Origin: a virus | IMG/VR virus record: IMGVR_UViG_3300045738_002450 | Coordinates: 1 to 37,691 of that record | Length of the DNA: 37,691 nucleotides | Strand: one strand, 5' to 3' | In this document: piece by piece, positions 14,587-22,903 of the stretch | Position numbering within the stretch: position 1 is the stretch's first letter | How the letters are laid out: every line of letters starts with the position of its first letter | Position numbers and translations under genes: made by a program | Notes under the pieces: model-generated | What the model was told of the DNA's origin: nothing | The model's input: the letters and a program-made list of their open reading frames with translations, nothing else | Databases searched by the model: none

Positions 14587-14723
14587 TGTGGGGGATTGCC
14601 TTTTCGTGGCAACCGAGCGCTTGGCGCTTTGGTCGGCGCGACGCATACGATGATGTTCTCGATCGCATTGTGGGTGTCTGGTGGTGCTGCGGTCCTGTGG
14701 CGATTTGTTATGACTATGAATAG
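14586..14723 (+). CDS. Tiny Trp/Cys-rich protein, possible
   Basis: A 45-codon frame starts by TGATG overlap with the o-spanin gene and ends at TAG 14721-14723. The peptide begins MWGIAFSWQPSAWRFGRRDA and continues with a Trp/Cys cluster (VWWCCGP). The coupling supports translation; the function is unknown. An overlapping alternative frame at 14596-14847 is less protein-like. Confidence 0.4.
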   Translation: MWGIAFSWQPSAWRFGRRDAYDDVLDRIVGVWWCCGPVAICYDYE

Positions 14724-14731
14724 CCCACAGA

Positions 14732-14762
14732 AAAAACGGGTCCTTCCTCGGGGGGAGGGGCC
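14732..14762 (-). terminator. Leftward-facing terminator-like hairpin
   Basis: Read on the minus strand, a 9-bp stem (GGCCCCTCC pairing with GGAAGGACC, 6-nt loop) is followed by CG and six Ts. This is a good rho-independent terminator against antisense transcription. On the plus strand no U-run follows, so rightward late transcription should pass. Confidence 0.5.
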
Positions 14763-14839
14763 AGTGGGTTGTCACGGTCGCAAAAAACAATTTGTGGGTG
14801 CGCCATTTTTTCCATTTCGTTTCGTTTTAGGAGCAGCGC

Positions 14840-16219
14840 TTGTCTGATCTGATTTCTTACACCGACGTCGAGATGTTGCCGCCTGGTGACCTGACGCCGT
14901 ATGACCGAAACTCGCGGACCCACAGCTCTGAGCAGGTCAGCCAGATCGCGGCATCGATCCGCGAGTTCGGGTTCACCAACCCGGTGCTGGTCGGCGAGGA
15001 CGGCACCATCATCGCCGGCCACGGTCGGGTGCTTGCAGCCTTAGAAATAGGGATGTCGCAGGTTCCGTGCCTCAGAATTACCGGCCTGTCAGACGAGCAG
15101 CGGCGCGCCTATATCATCGCCGACAACAAGCTGGCGCTTAACGCCGGGTGGGATGATGAGCTGCTGAAGCTGGAGCTTGGCGAGCTGCGCGATCTGGGAT
15201 TTGACCTCGGGGTTGTGGGCTTTGATCAATCCGAATTAGACGAACTTTTTGTCGATCTCGACGGCCTGGAAGAGGAAGGAAAAACCGAAGACGACGAGGT
15301 GCCGCCGATCGGGGGGGACTTCGTTTCTCGGCGGGGCGATGTTTGGGTTTGCGGTGATCACCGGATCATGTGTGGCGACTCCACGGTCATGTCCGACATC
15401 GAGCGGCTGATCGGTGACGAGCTGGTCGATATGTGCTGGACCGATCCGCCCTACAACGTGAACTACGAGGGCACGGCCGGCAAGATTGAGAACGACAACA
15501 TGGGCGCGGACGCGTTCCTTGCCTTTCTGACCGATGCTTTTGTTTCTGTGTTCTCGGCCGTCAAGCCAGGCGGGGCGCTCTATGTCGCCCATGCTGACAC
15601 CGAGGGGCTGCCGTTTCGCACAGCCTTCAGCTCCGCGGGCTTCAAACTGTCTGGCTGCCTGGTCTGGGTGAAGCCGAGCCTTGTTCTCGGTCGGTCGGAC
15701 TACCAGTGGCGGCATGAGCCGATCCTTTACGGCTGGAAGCCAGGCGCACCGCACCGGTGGTTTGGCGGCCGTAAGCAGACAACGGTCATCGATGCAGAGG
15801 ATCTGCCGTTCGTCGTCAATGAGGACGGGTCGCTGTTGATCGACACGGGATCCGGCCATCTACGCGTCTCAGGTTCTGACCTTCAGGTCGAGGAGCTGGT
15901 GTCGTCGGTGCTGCGCCACGAAAAGCCGAGCCGCAATACCGAGCACCCGACAATGAAGCCGGTCGGGCTGGTGATGCAGTACCTGAAGAACAGCAGCCGG
16001 CGCGGTGATCTGGTCCTGGATCCTTTCGGCGGTTCGGGGAGCACGATGATTGCGGCGCAGAAGATCGGCCGCGTTGCTAGGCTGATGGAGCTGGATCCAC
16101 GGTTCGCGGATGTGATCGTGAAACGCTGGCAGGATTTCACCGGGGGGCAGGCTGTCCTGGAAGGCACGTCCGATCGCTTTGACGATCTGCGCGGCAAACG
16201 TGGGGAGGCTGGCAAGTGA
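14840..16219 (+). CDS. ParB-domain DNA methyltransferase (N4/N6, beta-class order)
   Basis: This is a 459-aa fusion. Residues ~5-95 form a ParB-like domain (NPVLVGEDGTIIAGHGRVLAALEIG). Residues ~165-450 form a SAM-dependent methylase with catalytic DPPY at 202-205 (TDPPYNVNYEG), HPTMKPVGL at 369-377 and the SAM-binding DPFGGSGS at 394-401. DPPY before FGGSG is the beta-class order seen in CcrM-like enzymes. The target site cannot be read. Likely roles are protection from restriction or marking DNA for packaging, since it lies just before the terminase genes. The TTG start at 14840 is supported by AGGAG six bases upstream. Confidence 0.85.
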   Translation: MSDLISYTDVEMLPPGDLTPYDRNSRTHSSEQVSQIAASIREFGFTNPVLVGEDGTIIAGHGRVLAALEIGMSQVPCLRITGLSDEQRRAYIIADNKLALNAGWDDELLKLELGELRDLGFDLGVVGFDQSELDELFVDLDGLEEEGKTEDDEVPPIGGDFVSRRGDVWVCGDHRIMCGDSTVMSDIERLIGDELVDMCWTDPPYNVNYEGTAGKIENDNMGADAFLAFLTDAFVSVFSAVKPGGALYVAHADTEGLPFRTAFSSAGFKLSGCLVWVKPSLVLGRSDYQWRHEPILYGWKPGAPHRWFGGRKQTTVIDAEDLPFVVNEDGSLLIDTGSGHLRVSGSDLQVEELVSSVLRHEKPSRNTEHPTMKPVGLVMQYLKNSSRRGDLVLDPFGGSGSTMIAAQKIGRVARLMELDPRFADVIVKRWQDFTGGQAVLEGTSDRFDDLRGKRGEAGK

Positions 16220-16269
16220 CAGGGCGCGTAGGTTGGCTGCCCGCGCTGGATTGCTCGGATGTTGAATGA
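16216..16269 (+). CDS. 17-codon micro-ORF coupling methylase to terminase
   Basis: A GTG start overlaps the methylase stop as GTGA, with GGGGAGG seven bases upstream. The frame ends by ATGA overlap at 16266, the start of the small terminase gene, which has no ribosome site of its own. Translation of this 17-residue frame (MTGRVGWLPALDCSDVE) would deliver ribosomes to the terminase start. Confidence 0.45.
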   Translation: MTGRVGWLPALDCSDVE

Positions 16270-16772
16270 GCAGCTCGGGCAATCCAACATATCCGGTCAG
16301 CGTGATTGCGAAGCTGCTGAAGCTGACCGAGCGCCGGGTCCAGCAGCTGTCGAAGGAGGGCGTGATCCCGAAGGCCGAACACGGCCGCTATGAGCTTGCG
16401 GCCGCGGTTCAAGGCTATGTCGGGTACCTGCAGGAACGGATCGCGCCGCGCGGTGCCGACGGTGATCCCGAAAAGGCCGACTATCATACCGAGAAGGCGC
16501 GGCTGACCAAGTCGCAGGCTGACATGGCAGAAATGGAAGCGGCGAAGATGCGCGGAGCGCTGGTGGATGCCGAGCAGATGAAGGAGGCGCTGGATCTGGT
16601 GGTCGCCGAGGTGCGCGCCAATCTATTGAACAACGCGCCCACTCGGATCGCGGCGCGCGCGAAGTCAGAAAAGAAAGAGGCATCGATCAAGCTCATTGCG
16701 AAGGAAGAAATTGGCGCGGCTCTGCGCAAGCTGTCGACCACTGATCCGACTTCGCTGGTGGAAGCTGACTGA
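16266..16772 (+). CDS. Terminase small subunit (Nu1-like)
   Basis: This is a 168-aa protein. A winged helix-turn-helix lies at the N-terminus (~8-50, YPVSVIAKLLKLTERRVQQL), then a helical, charged stretch (~70-105) for assembly and a C-terminal tail that would contact the large subunit, as in lambda Nu1. It recognises the cos region and recruits the large subunit. The cos site was not identified. The gene is coupled to its neighbours by ATGA and TGATG overlaps. Confidence 0.75.
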   Translation: MSSSGNPTYPVSVIAKLLKLTERRVQQLSKEGVIPKAEHGRYELAAAVQGYVGYLQERIAPRGADGDPEKADYHTEKARLTKSQADMAEMEAAKMRGALVDAEQMKEALDLVVAEVRANLLNNAPTRIAARAKSEKKEASIKLIAKEEIGAALRKLSTTDPTSLVEAD

Positions 16773-18691
16773 TGTCCTGGCCGTTTGGTAGCGCCGCTCT
16801 GATGGTGGCCACCTCGTTTCTTGCTGGCTTGGCACCGCCCCCTGATTTGAAGCCGTCCGAGTGGGCGGAGCAGTCTGTTCAAATCCCCGTCGGCAACGCG
16901 ATCCCTGGTCTGATCAGTTTCGACAACGCGCCGTATCAGCGCGAGCCATTGGACATGACGGCCGACCCATCGTGTCACCGGATCACGCTCAAATGGGGCG
17001 CGCAGGTTGGCAAGACGCAGTTGGCGCTCTGCGCTCAGGGTTTCAAGATCGTGCACGATCCTGTGTCGCAGCTGATGATGCAACCGTCTGAAGGCGATCT
17101 CCAGACATGGCTGACCACCAAGTTTAACCCGCTGGTCGAAGCCAACCCCGACCTTGAGACGCGGATCGCCACGCCTCGGGCACGCAAGGGGGTGAACAAC
17201 ACGCGGATGAAGTCCTACCCGGGAGGCTTCATCATGTTCGCTTGGTCCGGATCGCCTAAGACGCAGCGCGGCCGGTCAGCGCCGTTCATCGTCTGCGATG
17301 AAACCGACGGCTACGATCGCACGGCCGAGGGCCATCCTGTGGGTTTGCTGTGGGAGCGGGCCAACACCTTTGATGATCAGCGCAAGCTGGTAGAGATTTC
17401 GACGCCGACAATCCGCGGGATTTCGTGGATCGATCACGCCTACGAGCAGGGGGATCAGCGTCAGTTCCATGTGGCCTGTCCGCACTGCGATGCCGTCCAG
17501 ACGATCGAGTGGTCAAACGTCAAATGGGACAAGAACGCGGACGGCGAGCACATGCCCGAGAGCGCCTACTATGAGTGCCGTGCGAATGGCTGCGTTTGGT
17601 CGGACACCGATCGTTACTTTGCCATCCGAAACGCCGAGCGGCTGGGGCATGGGTGGAAGGCAAAGAAGCCGTTTCGGGGGCATGCGTCCTATCATCTCAA
17701 CGGGCTCTATTCCTGCTTTGTGAAATTGAAGATGATCGTGCAGTCGTTCTTGGACAAGAAAGCGGCCGGGGATCTGCAGACCTTTGTTAACGTCACGCTT
17801 GCGGAAGCCTGGGAGGAAGAGGCCGAGACGCTCGAGGTCGAGCAGCTGATCGCGCGGGCCGAGCCGTTCCCATCGAAGGTTCCGATGGAAGTCGGCGTCC
17901 AGACCTGCGGTGTCGACATGCAGGAGGATCGCCTCGAGCTTGAGCGCGTCGGCTGGGGGTTGGGCGAGGAAAGTTGGAGCCTCGATCATCAAGTCTTCTG
18001 GGGCGATCCGCTTAAACCCGAAGTCTGGAACCAGCTCTTTGACTATCTCGATCAAACCTTCGAGCACGAATCCGGGGCGCAGATGCGGATTGCCTCGGCC
18101 TGTGTCGATACCGGTGGTTCCGGTGGCCTTACCCAAGCAGCCTATGAGCAGCTACGCGGGAAGCAGCGGCGCAATATCTTTGCCATCAAGGGGGGCAAGG
18201 GGTGGGACAATCCGATCGCGTCCGCGCCGAAGAAGTCCAAGTCGGGCAAGCGCGCGCGGCCGGTGACCTTGTTCACGATCGGGGTCAATGACGCCAAGCT
18301 GATTGTGATGCGCCGGGCAAAGCAAGACACGCCTGGGCAGGGCTATTGCCACTGGCCTGTCGATCGGGATCCGGAGTGGTTTCACCAGCTGACGGCCGAG
18401 CGGTTGGTGACCCGGTTCGTGCGGGGCTTCCCAATCCGCGAGTGGAAGAAAACCCGCGACCGAAACGAGGCGCTCGATTGTCGGGTCTATGCCTATGCCG
18501 CGTTGAAAATCTTGAACCCGAATATCTTGGTGCGTCTGCGCCGGCTCAAACCCGACGACGATCATGTTGCGGAGGATGAAACGGCCGCGGGGGAACCGCC
18601 AGAGGAAGCGAAGCCAAAGGCTCGCAAGACTAGGCGAGGTAAAACGCGCCGCACACGACCTCGTGGATCAGGGCGGATCAACAATAGGTAG
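16772..18691 (+). CDS. Terminase large subunit, GpA family
   Basis: This 639-aa protein is the packaging motor and cos endonuclease. The N-terminal ATPase has Walker A WGAQVGKTQ (75-83) and Walker B FIVCDETD (172-179). The C-terminal nuclease region contains CGVDMQEDRLELERVGWG, then CVDTGGSGG and NEALDCRVYAYAA, whose Asp residues form the metal site in this family. The last ~45 residues are a basic tail rich in Arg/Lys/Pro that includes GEPPEE, encoded by a copy of the dispersed 17-bp repeat. GpA-type enzymes imply cos rather than headful packaging. Confidence 0.92.
   Translation: MSWPFGSAALMVATSFLAGLAPPPDLKPSEWAEQSVQIPVGNAIPGLISFDNAPYQREPLDMTADPSCHRITLKWGAQVGKTQLALCAQGFKIVHDPVSQLMMQPSEGDLQTWLTTKFNPLVEANPDLETRIATPRARKGVNNTRMKSYPGGFIMFAWSGSPKTQRGRSAPFIVCDETDGYDRTAEGHPVGLLWERANTFDDQRKLVEISTPTIRGISWIDHAYEQGDQRQFHVACPHCDAVQTIEWSNVKWDKNADGEHMPESAYYECRANGCVWSDTDRYFAIRNAERLGHGWKAKKPFRGHASYHLNGLYSCFVKLKMIVQSFLDKKAAGDLQTFVNVTLAEAWEEEAETLEVEQLIARAEPFPSKVPMEVGVQTCGVDMQEDRLELERVGWGLGEESWSLDHQVFWGDPLKPEVWNQLFDYLDQTFEHESGAQMRIASACVDTGGSGGLTQAAYEQLRGKQRRNIFAIKGGKGWDNPIASAPKKSKSGKRARPVTLFTIGVNDAKLIVMRRAKQDTPGQGYCHWPVDRDPEWFHQLTAERLVTRFVRGFPIREWKKTRDRNEALDCRVYAYAALKILNPNILVRLRRLKPDDDHVAEDETAAGEPPEEAKPKARKTRRGKTRRTRPRGSGRINNR
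18590..18606 (+). repeat. Dispersed 17-bp repeat, copy 1
   Basis: GGGGAACCGCCAGAGGA is exact here, inside the 3' end of the large terminase gene (coding GEPPEE) and 91 nt upstream of the start of the connector gene. The other copies are at 21410, 25030, 29171 and a variant at 35932. Confidence 0.9.
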
Positions 18692-18697
18692 TCAGGT

Positions 18698-19237
18698 TTG
18701 CTCCATCAGTTTCCCAGCTCAGTCACGGCCGGCTTAAGCATCAAGGCCGAGGTGCATGTCGATGCATATCCGGCACCCGAGTGGACGTTGACGGCGATCA
18801 TCCGTGGTCCGTCCTCGATCGATCTGGAAGCGGCACCGCTCGGGTCTGGGCATTTGTTCGCCGAAACCGCGGCCGTCACCTCGGGTTGGGACGCTGGCAC
18901 CTATGCGGTGTCGGTCCGTGCTGTCTCGGGGGAGGATGTACATGAGGTCGAAGCCGGCCAGCTGACTATCGCTGCGGATCTGGTGTCGGTCGATGCCGGG
19001 TTTGAGGCACGTGGTCACGCGCAGCGGGTGCTTGCCTCGATCGAGGCGGTCATCGAGGGGCGCGCGACGAAGGATCAGGAAAGCTACGCGATCAACGGCC
19101 GGTCGCTGGTCCGTACATCGATTGCTGATCTGTTGTTGCTGCGCGATCGGTACAAGCGCGAGATCGCGCGCGAGAGCCCCAATGGAAAACGCCGACGTCT
19201 GACCGGCCGGCAGGTTAAAGTGAGGTTTGGTCGCTGA
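18698..19237 (+). CDS. gpW-like head-tail connector with N-terminal beta domain
   Basis: This is a 179-aa protein. Residues ~1-92 look like an immunoglobulin-type beta sandwich (SVTAGLSIKAEVHVDAYPAP, GTYAVSVRAV). Residues ~98-155 are helical and resemble lambda gpW, which has a helix, a beta hairpin with a GR motif and a second helix (VLASIEAVIEG ... YAINGRSLVRTSIADLLLL). gpW closes the portal after packaging. Position between large terminase and portal matches lambda W. The likely start is TTG at 18698, six bases after the terminase stop. The extra beta domain is unusual for gpW. Confidence 0.55.
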   Translation: MLHQFPSSVTAGLSIKAEVHVDAYPAPEWTLTAIIRGPSSIDLEAAPLGSGHLFAETAAVTSGWDAGTYAVSVRAVSGEDVHEVEAGQLTIAADLVSVDAGFEARGHAQRVLASIEAVIEGRATKDQESYAINGRSLVRTSIADLLLLRDRYKREIARESPNGKRRRLTGRQVKVRFGR

Positions 19238-20865
19238 TGTTTGGTTTTGGTAAAGCGCGCGAATCCGGCGAAGGCAATCGCCAGGAGCCGAGCGCGCCCG
19301 TGGTCATGGTCGAGAGCTCGATCCCGAAAGTGAGCCGGCGCAATAAGCCTATGCGCCCGGCGGTGGGTCAGCGCGGGTTCGACGCTGCGATCTCGGACAG
19401 GCTCACGTCTAATTGGTCAACCACTCCGCTGACCGCTGACCAGGTCATTGACCGCAATCAGCGCGTCCTGGTCGCGCGCTCGCGCGAGGAGGCGCAAAAG
19501 AACGACTATCTGAAATCCTTCCTGCGTCTGTGCGATCAGAATATTGTCGGTCACCGCGGCTTTGCGCTTCAGGCGCAGGCGCGTGACAATAACGGCGGGC
19601 TCGATCGGGGGGCAAACGAAGCGCTCGAGGCGTGGTGGCGCAAATGGCAGCGGGCTTCTAACTGCGATATCACTGGCAAACGCAGCTTTCGGATGATCTG
19701 CAAGGGTGCGGTCAAAACCGCTGCCAAAGACGGCGAGTTCATGATCCGCGAAATCCGCGGCCGTAACGCGGGGCCCATGCGCTATGCGCTGCAGGTGCTG
19801 GATCCGCAGCGGTGCCCGGTCGACTATAACGTTGATCGTCTCGCAAATGGTCGTTTCGTGCGCCAGGGGATTGAATTCAGCCGGGAAGGTCGGCCGCTGG
19901 CGTTCTACTTCATGACGGGTGATCCGGCCGGCTCCGGCTACACGTTCAACGGGACCAGCCTCGATCGGGTGCCGGCCGATGAGATCATTCATGGGTTCCT
20001 GGAAGATATCACAGGCCAGCGCCGGGGCATTCCCTGGGCGGCCACGTCGCTGTGGCGTCTGCACATGCTGGGCGGGTTGGAAAACGCGGCGCTGACCAGC
20101 GCGCGGACCGGCGCGTCGGTCGGTGGTTTCCTCGAGTGGGAAGAAGGCTATGGGCCTGAACCCGATGAGGAACAGCAAGAGGACGAAGAGCTCTACATCG
20201 AAAGCGCGGGTGGTGTGTTCCAAGAGCTGCCGACGGGCCTGAAATCAAAGGCATTCACCCAGCAGTATCCCTCGGGCGAGTTCGCCCCGTTCCATAAGTC
20301 GATGCTGCGCGGTGCCGGTGCCGGCATGGGCGTGGCCTACGTCAGTTTCGCCAACGACCTTGAAGGGGTGAATTTCAGCTCGATCCGCCAGGGCGTTCTG
20401 GATGAGCGTGATCACTGGATGGATCTGCAAGAGTGGCTGATCGAGACGTTGATCGATCGCTGCTATCAGTCGGCGCTGGAGCCGGCGCTGTTGATGGGGC
20501 TGGTCGTGAACAATTCGATCCGCCTGCGTCCGGAGCGCATCGAGAAATTCCGCAATGTCTATTGGCAGGGCCGTCGGTGGGCATGGGTCGATCCGACCAA
20601 GGACGTGAAAGCGGAAATCGACGCCAAGAACAACATGCTCACATCGCCGTCTGAAATCATCCGGCGTCGCGGTGATGATCCTGACACCACCTGGCGCACC
20701 TACGCCGACGATATCCAAGCCATGCGCAAGGCCGGCATTCCCGATGAATTCATCATGGCCTCGGTTCTGGGCGTGGTGCCTGGCGCTGTTCGGCCGCCAG
20801 CTGGCGAAGCAAATCAAGAAGAGGACGAGTCCGATGACAAAAATGAAACTCCTGACGCAGAATAG
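19237..20865 (+). CDS. Portal protein (lambda gpB family)
   Basis: This 542-aa protein forms the dodecameric ring at one head vertex. Typical lambda-family portal features are present: SRRNKPMRPAVGQRGFDAA, the long helical RNQRVLVARSREEAQKNDYLKSF in short stretches, HRGFALQA, VLDPQRCPVD, HGFLEDITGQRRGIPW and the AYVSFANDLEGVNFSSIR segment near residue 370. The start is TGATG-coupled to the connector gene. The acidic C-terminus overlaps the protease/capsid gene by 32 bp. Confidence 0.9.
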   Translation: MFGFGKARESGEGNRQEPSAPVVMVESSIPKVSRRNKPMRPAVGQRGFDAAISDRLTSNWSTTPLTADQVIDRNQRVLVARSREEAQKNDYLKSFLRLCDQNIVGHRGFALQAQARDNNGGLDRGANEALEAWWRKWQRASNCDITGKRSFRMICKGAVKTAAKDGEFMIREIRGRNAGPMRYALQVLDPQRCPVDYNVDRLANGRFVRQGIEFSREGRPLAFYFMTGDPAGSGYTFNGTSLDRVPADEIIHGFLEDITGQRRGIPWAATSLWRLHMLGGLENAALTSARTGASVGGFLEWEEGYGPEPDEEQQEDEELYIESAGGVFQELPTGLKSKAFTQQYPSGEFAPFHKSMLRGAGAGMGVAYVSFANDLEGVNFSSIRQGVLDERDHWMDLQEWLIETLIDRCYQSALEPALLMGLVVNNSIRLRPERIEKFRNVYWQGRRWAWVDPTKDVKAEIDAKNNMLTSPSEIIRRRGDDPDTTWRTYADDIQAMRKAGIPDEFIMASVLGVVPGAVRPPAGEANQEEDESDDKNETPDAE

Positions 20866-22897
20866 CGGCTTGGCCGCTGCGTTGATCGGCACCGCGCTGA
20901 CCCGGTCCGTGACCGTGGAGCAGGTCAACGCCAACCGCGGCGGAGCACCGTTGCGCCGGCAGGCGGCTGTGCGCACGATCGATGAAGAGGCGCGCACCGT
21001 TGAGGTGGCGTTCAGCTCTGAGGAGCCGGTGGCGCGTTGGTTCGGCGATGAAATCCTAGACCACTCGCCGGGGGCAATGTCCGACGCGCGCCTGCGCAAT
21101 GGCGCTGCCGTGCTCTGGAACCACAACCCCGATATCCAGATCGGTGTGGTCGAGACATCGTCGGTCGATGGCGATCGTCGGGGCCGTGCTGTTTTGCGCT
21201 TCGGCCGTTCCGCCAAGGCCGCCGAAATCTGGGCCGATATTGTGGACGGTGTAATCCGTCACGTGTCGGTCGGCTACTTCGTGCGCGCAATCAAAACCGA
21301 AGAGGTCGAAGGCGAGCGCGACAAGGTCACGATCACCGATTGGGAGCCGTTTGAAATCTCGATGGTGAGCGTTCCTGCAGATGCATCCGTGGGGGTCGGT
21401 CGATCGGCGGGGGAACCGCCAGAGGAACCGACCGGCGATGGCTCCAATACTCCAAAGCATTCTCAAACGCGCACAGCGCAAACTGAAACAGAAGGATCAG
21501 GCGATATGAAAATTCGCATTCTCCGCAACGCAGCCGGTCACCTGGTCCGTGCCAAGGTGGACGACAACGGCAACATCGTGGAAGAGATTGAGGTGCTTGA
21601 GCGGGCATCCGAAACACAAGCGCTGGTGACGCGCGGCCAAGAAGCCGAGCAGACCCGCGTTGCGGCATTGCTGGAAATGGGCGAGCAGTATTCGGCGCAG
21701 CAGCTGGCAGCTGATGCGATCCGCGGCAGCACGTCCGTCGATGAATTCACCCGCACTCTGCTCGATCACGTTGGTGGTGGGCGCGGGAATGGCAACGGCA
21801 ACAGCGGCCGTTCCGATGATAATGGCAACCGCGCATTGGATGACAACGCAGGCGTCGTTGGCATGACGGACTCCGAGGTGGGTCGGTTTAGCTTTCTTCG
21901 CGCAGCTCGGGCCTTGCTCAATCCAAGCGACCGGTCAGCACAAGCCGCAGCTGCATTCGAATTCGAAGCATCGGCGGCCGCGCAGGAAACGATGGGGCGC
22001 AGCTCCGAAGGGATCACAGTCCCCGTCGACGTCCTGACCCGCGCGCTGAATACGTCGACCTCCGGTGCCACGCCGGGCGACACAGGCGGGTTCTTGATCG
22101 ATACCAACCTGGCCACGCAATCCTTCATCGAAATGCTTCGCAACCGCGCCACGTTGCTGCAGCTGGGGACGCCGATGGGCGGTCTGGTCGGCAATCTGGA
22201 TGTGCCTGGTCAAACCGGCTCGGGCAACGTGTTCATTGTCGGTGAAGACGAAGATGTCGGCGAGGGCAGCATGGACGCTGGGCTGGTCAAAATGAGCCCG
22301 ACCACCATTGGTGTCTTTGGCCGGGTGACGCGTCGCATGATGCAGCAGTCTTCGATGGATGTTGAGCTGCAGTTCCGTAGCTCTTTGGCAACGGATCTGG
22401 CGCTCGGTATCGATTGGTACGGCTACTATGGCGACGGCGTCGGGAATAACCCGCTGGGCATCTTGAACCACTCCGGTATCAACGCCGTGGCCTTCGCGGA
22501 TATTCAGCCGACCTATGCGGAGATCATCGAAATGGAGAGCGAGGTCGCACTCGACAACGCTCTGACGGATTCGGTGCGCTACGTGGGTAACTCCAAGTTC
22601 CGCGGTCACTGTAAGTCGACCGAGAAGTTTGCCAACTCGAATGGCCAGACGATCTGGGAAGACGGCGGTACCGTAAATGGGTCGACAGCCGAAATCACCA
22701 ACCAGTTCGATAACGGCGATGTGCTGTTTGGCAACCTGCGCGATGTCTACATCGGTCTGTGGGGTGCGCTGGATATCCTGGTCGATCCCTACACCCAGTC
22801 GCTGTCGGGGACGCGCCGCGTTGTGCTGCACCAGGACTTCGATATCGCCGCGCGCCGCACCGAGAGCTTCTGCCTCGGCCGCAAGCCGACGGCATAA
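20834..22897 (+). CDS. Fused HK97-type prohead protease and major capsid protein
   Basis: This is a 687-aa polyprotein. The protease (~25-190) has likely catalytic His H97 (LWNHNPD) and Ser S145 (RHVSVGYFV), with a third acidic residue in WEPFEISMVSVPADA. A linker (190-224) holds GEPPEE encoded by the dispersed repeat. From M225 the capsid half includes a helical scaffold-like region with a Gly/Asn-rich stretch (~310-335), then an HK97-fold coat domain (~420-687, GGFLIDTNLATQSFIEMLRN and LGIDWYGYYGDG). The protease probably releases itself and the coat during maturation. The start at 20834 overlaps the portal gene. Confidence 0.88.
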   Translation: MTKMKLLTQNSGLAAALIGTALTRSVTVEQVNANRGGAPLRRQAAVRTIDEEARTVEVAFSSEEPVARWFGDEILDHSPGAMSDARLRNGAAVLWNHNPDIQIGVVETSSVDGDRRGRAVLRFGRSAKAAEIWADIVDGVIRHVSVGYFVRAIKTEEVEGERDKVTITDWEPFEISMVSVPADASVGVGRSAGEPPEEPTGDGSNTPKHSQTRTAQTETEGSGDMKIRILRNAAGHLVRAKVDDNGNIVEEIEVLERASETQALVTRGQEAEQTRVAALLEMGEQYSAQQLAADAIRGSTSVDEFTRTLLDHVGGGRGNGNGNSGRSDDNGNRALDDNAGVVGMTDSEVGRFSFLRAARALLNPSDRSAQAAAAFEFEASAAAQETMGRSSEGITVPVDVLTRALNTSTSGATPGDTGGFLIDTNLATQSFIEMLRNRATLLQLGTPMGGLVGNLDVPGQTGSGNVFIVGEDEDVGEGSMDAGLVKMSPTTIGVFGRVTRRMMQQSSMDVELQFRSSLATDLALGIDWYGYYGDGVGNNPLGILNHSGINAVAFADIQPTYAEIIEMESEVALDNALTDSVRYVGNSKFRGHCKSTEKFANSNGQTIWEDGGTVNGSTAEITNQFDNGDVLFGNLRDVYIGLWGALDILVDPYTQSLSGTRRVVLHQDFDIAARRTESFCLGRKPTA
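21410..21426 (+). repeat. Dispersed 17-bp repeat, copy 2
   Basis: An exact copy lies in the linker between the protease and capsid halves of the fused gene (coding GEPPEE), 79 nt upstream of the internal capsid start candidate at 21506. Confidence 0.9.
21492..21508 (+). promoter_or_regulatory. Internal ribosome site and start for capsid-only product
   Basis: AAGGA at 21492-21496 stands nine bases before an in-frame ATG at 21506, which opens the capsid half (MKIRILRNAAGH). Initiation here would give a ~463-aa capsid precursor without the protease. Confidence 0.45.
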
Positions 22898-22903
22898 CGA
22901 TCT

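Noticed and set aside
15236-15859. Minus-strand open frame opposite the methyltransferase
   Set aside because: It lies wholly within the catalytic part of the methyltransferase and shows no independent start signal.
16220-16265. cos site in the G/C-rich inverted words before the small terminase gene
   Set aside because: GCGCG and CGCGC words are present but too short and common to be called cos. A cos site is expected from the GpA terminase but I cannot place it.
18590-18606. The repeat contains ACCGCCAGAGG, identical to 11 bp of lambda OR1
   Set aside because: The lambda operator is a near-palindrome and the repeat here is not. The actual operators of this phage read GGGAC-N4-GTCCC and lie elsewhere. 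The match is most likely coincidence.
20245-21216. Long minus-strand open frame opposite portal and protease
   Set aside because: Also a mirror frame in GC-rich coding DNA; the plus-strand genes are clear family members.
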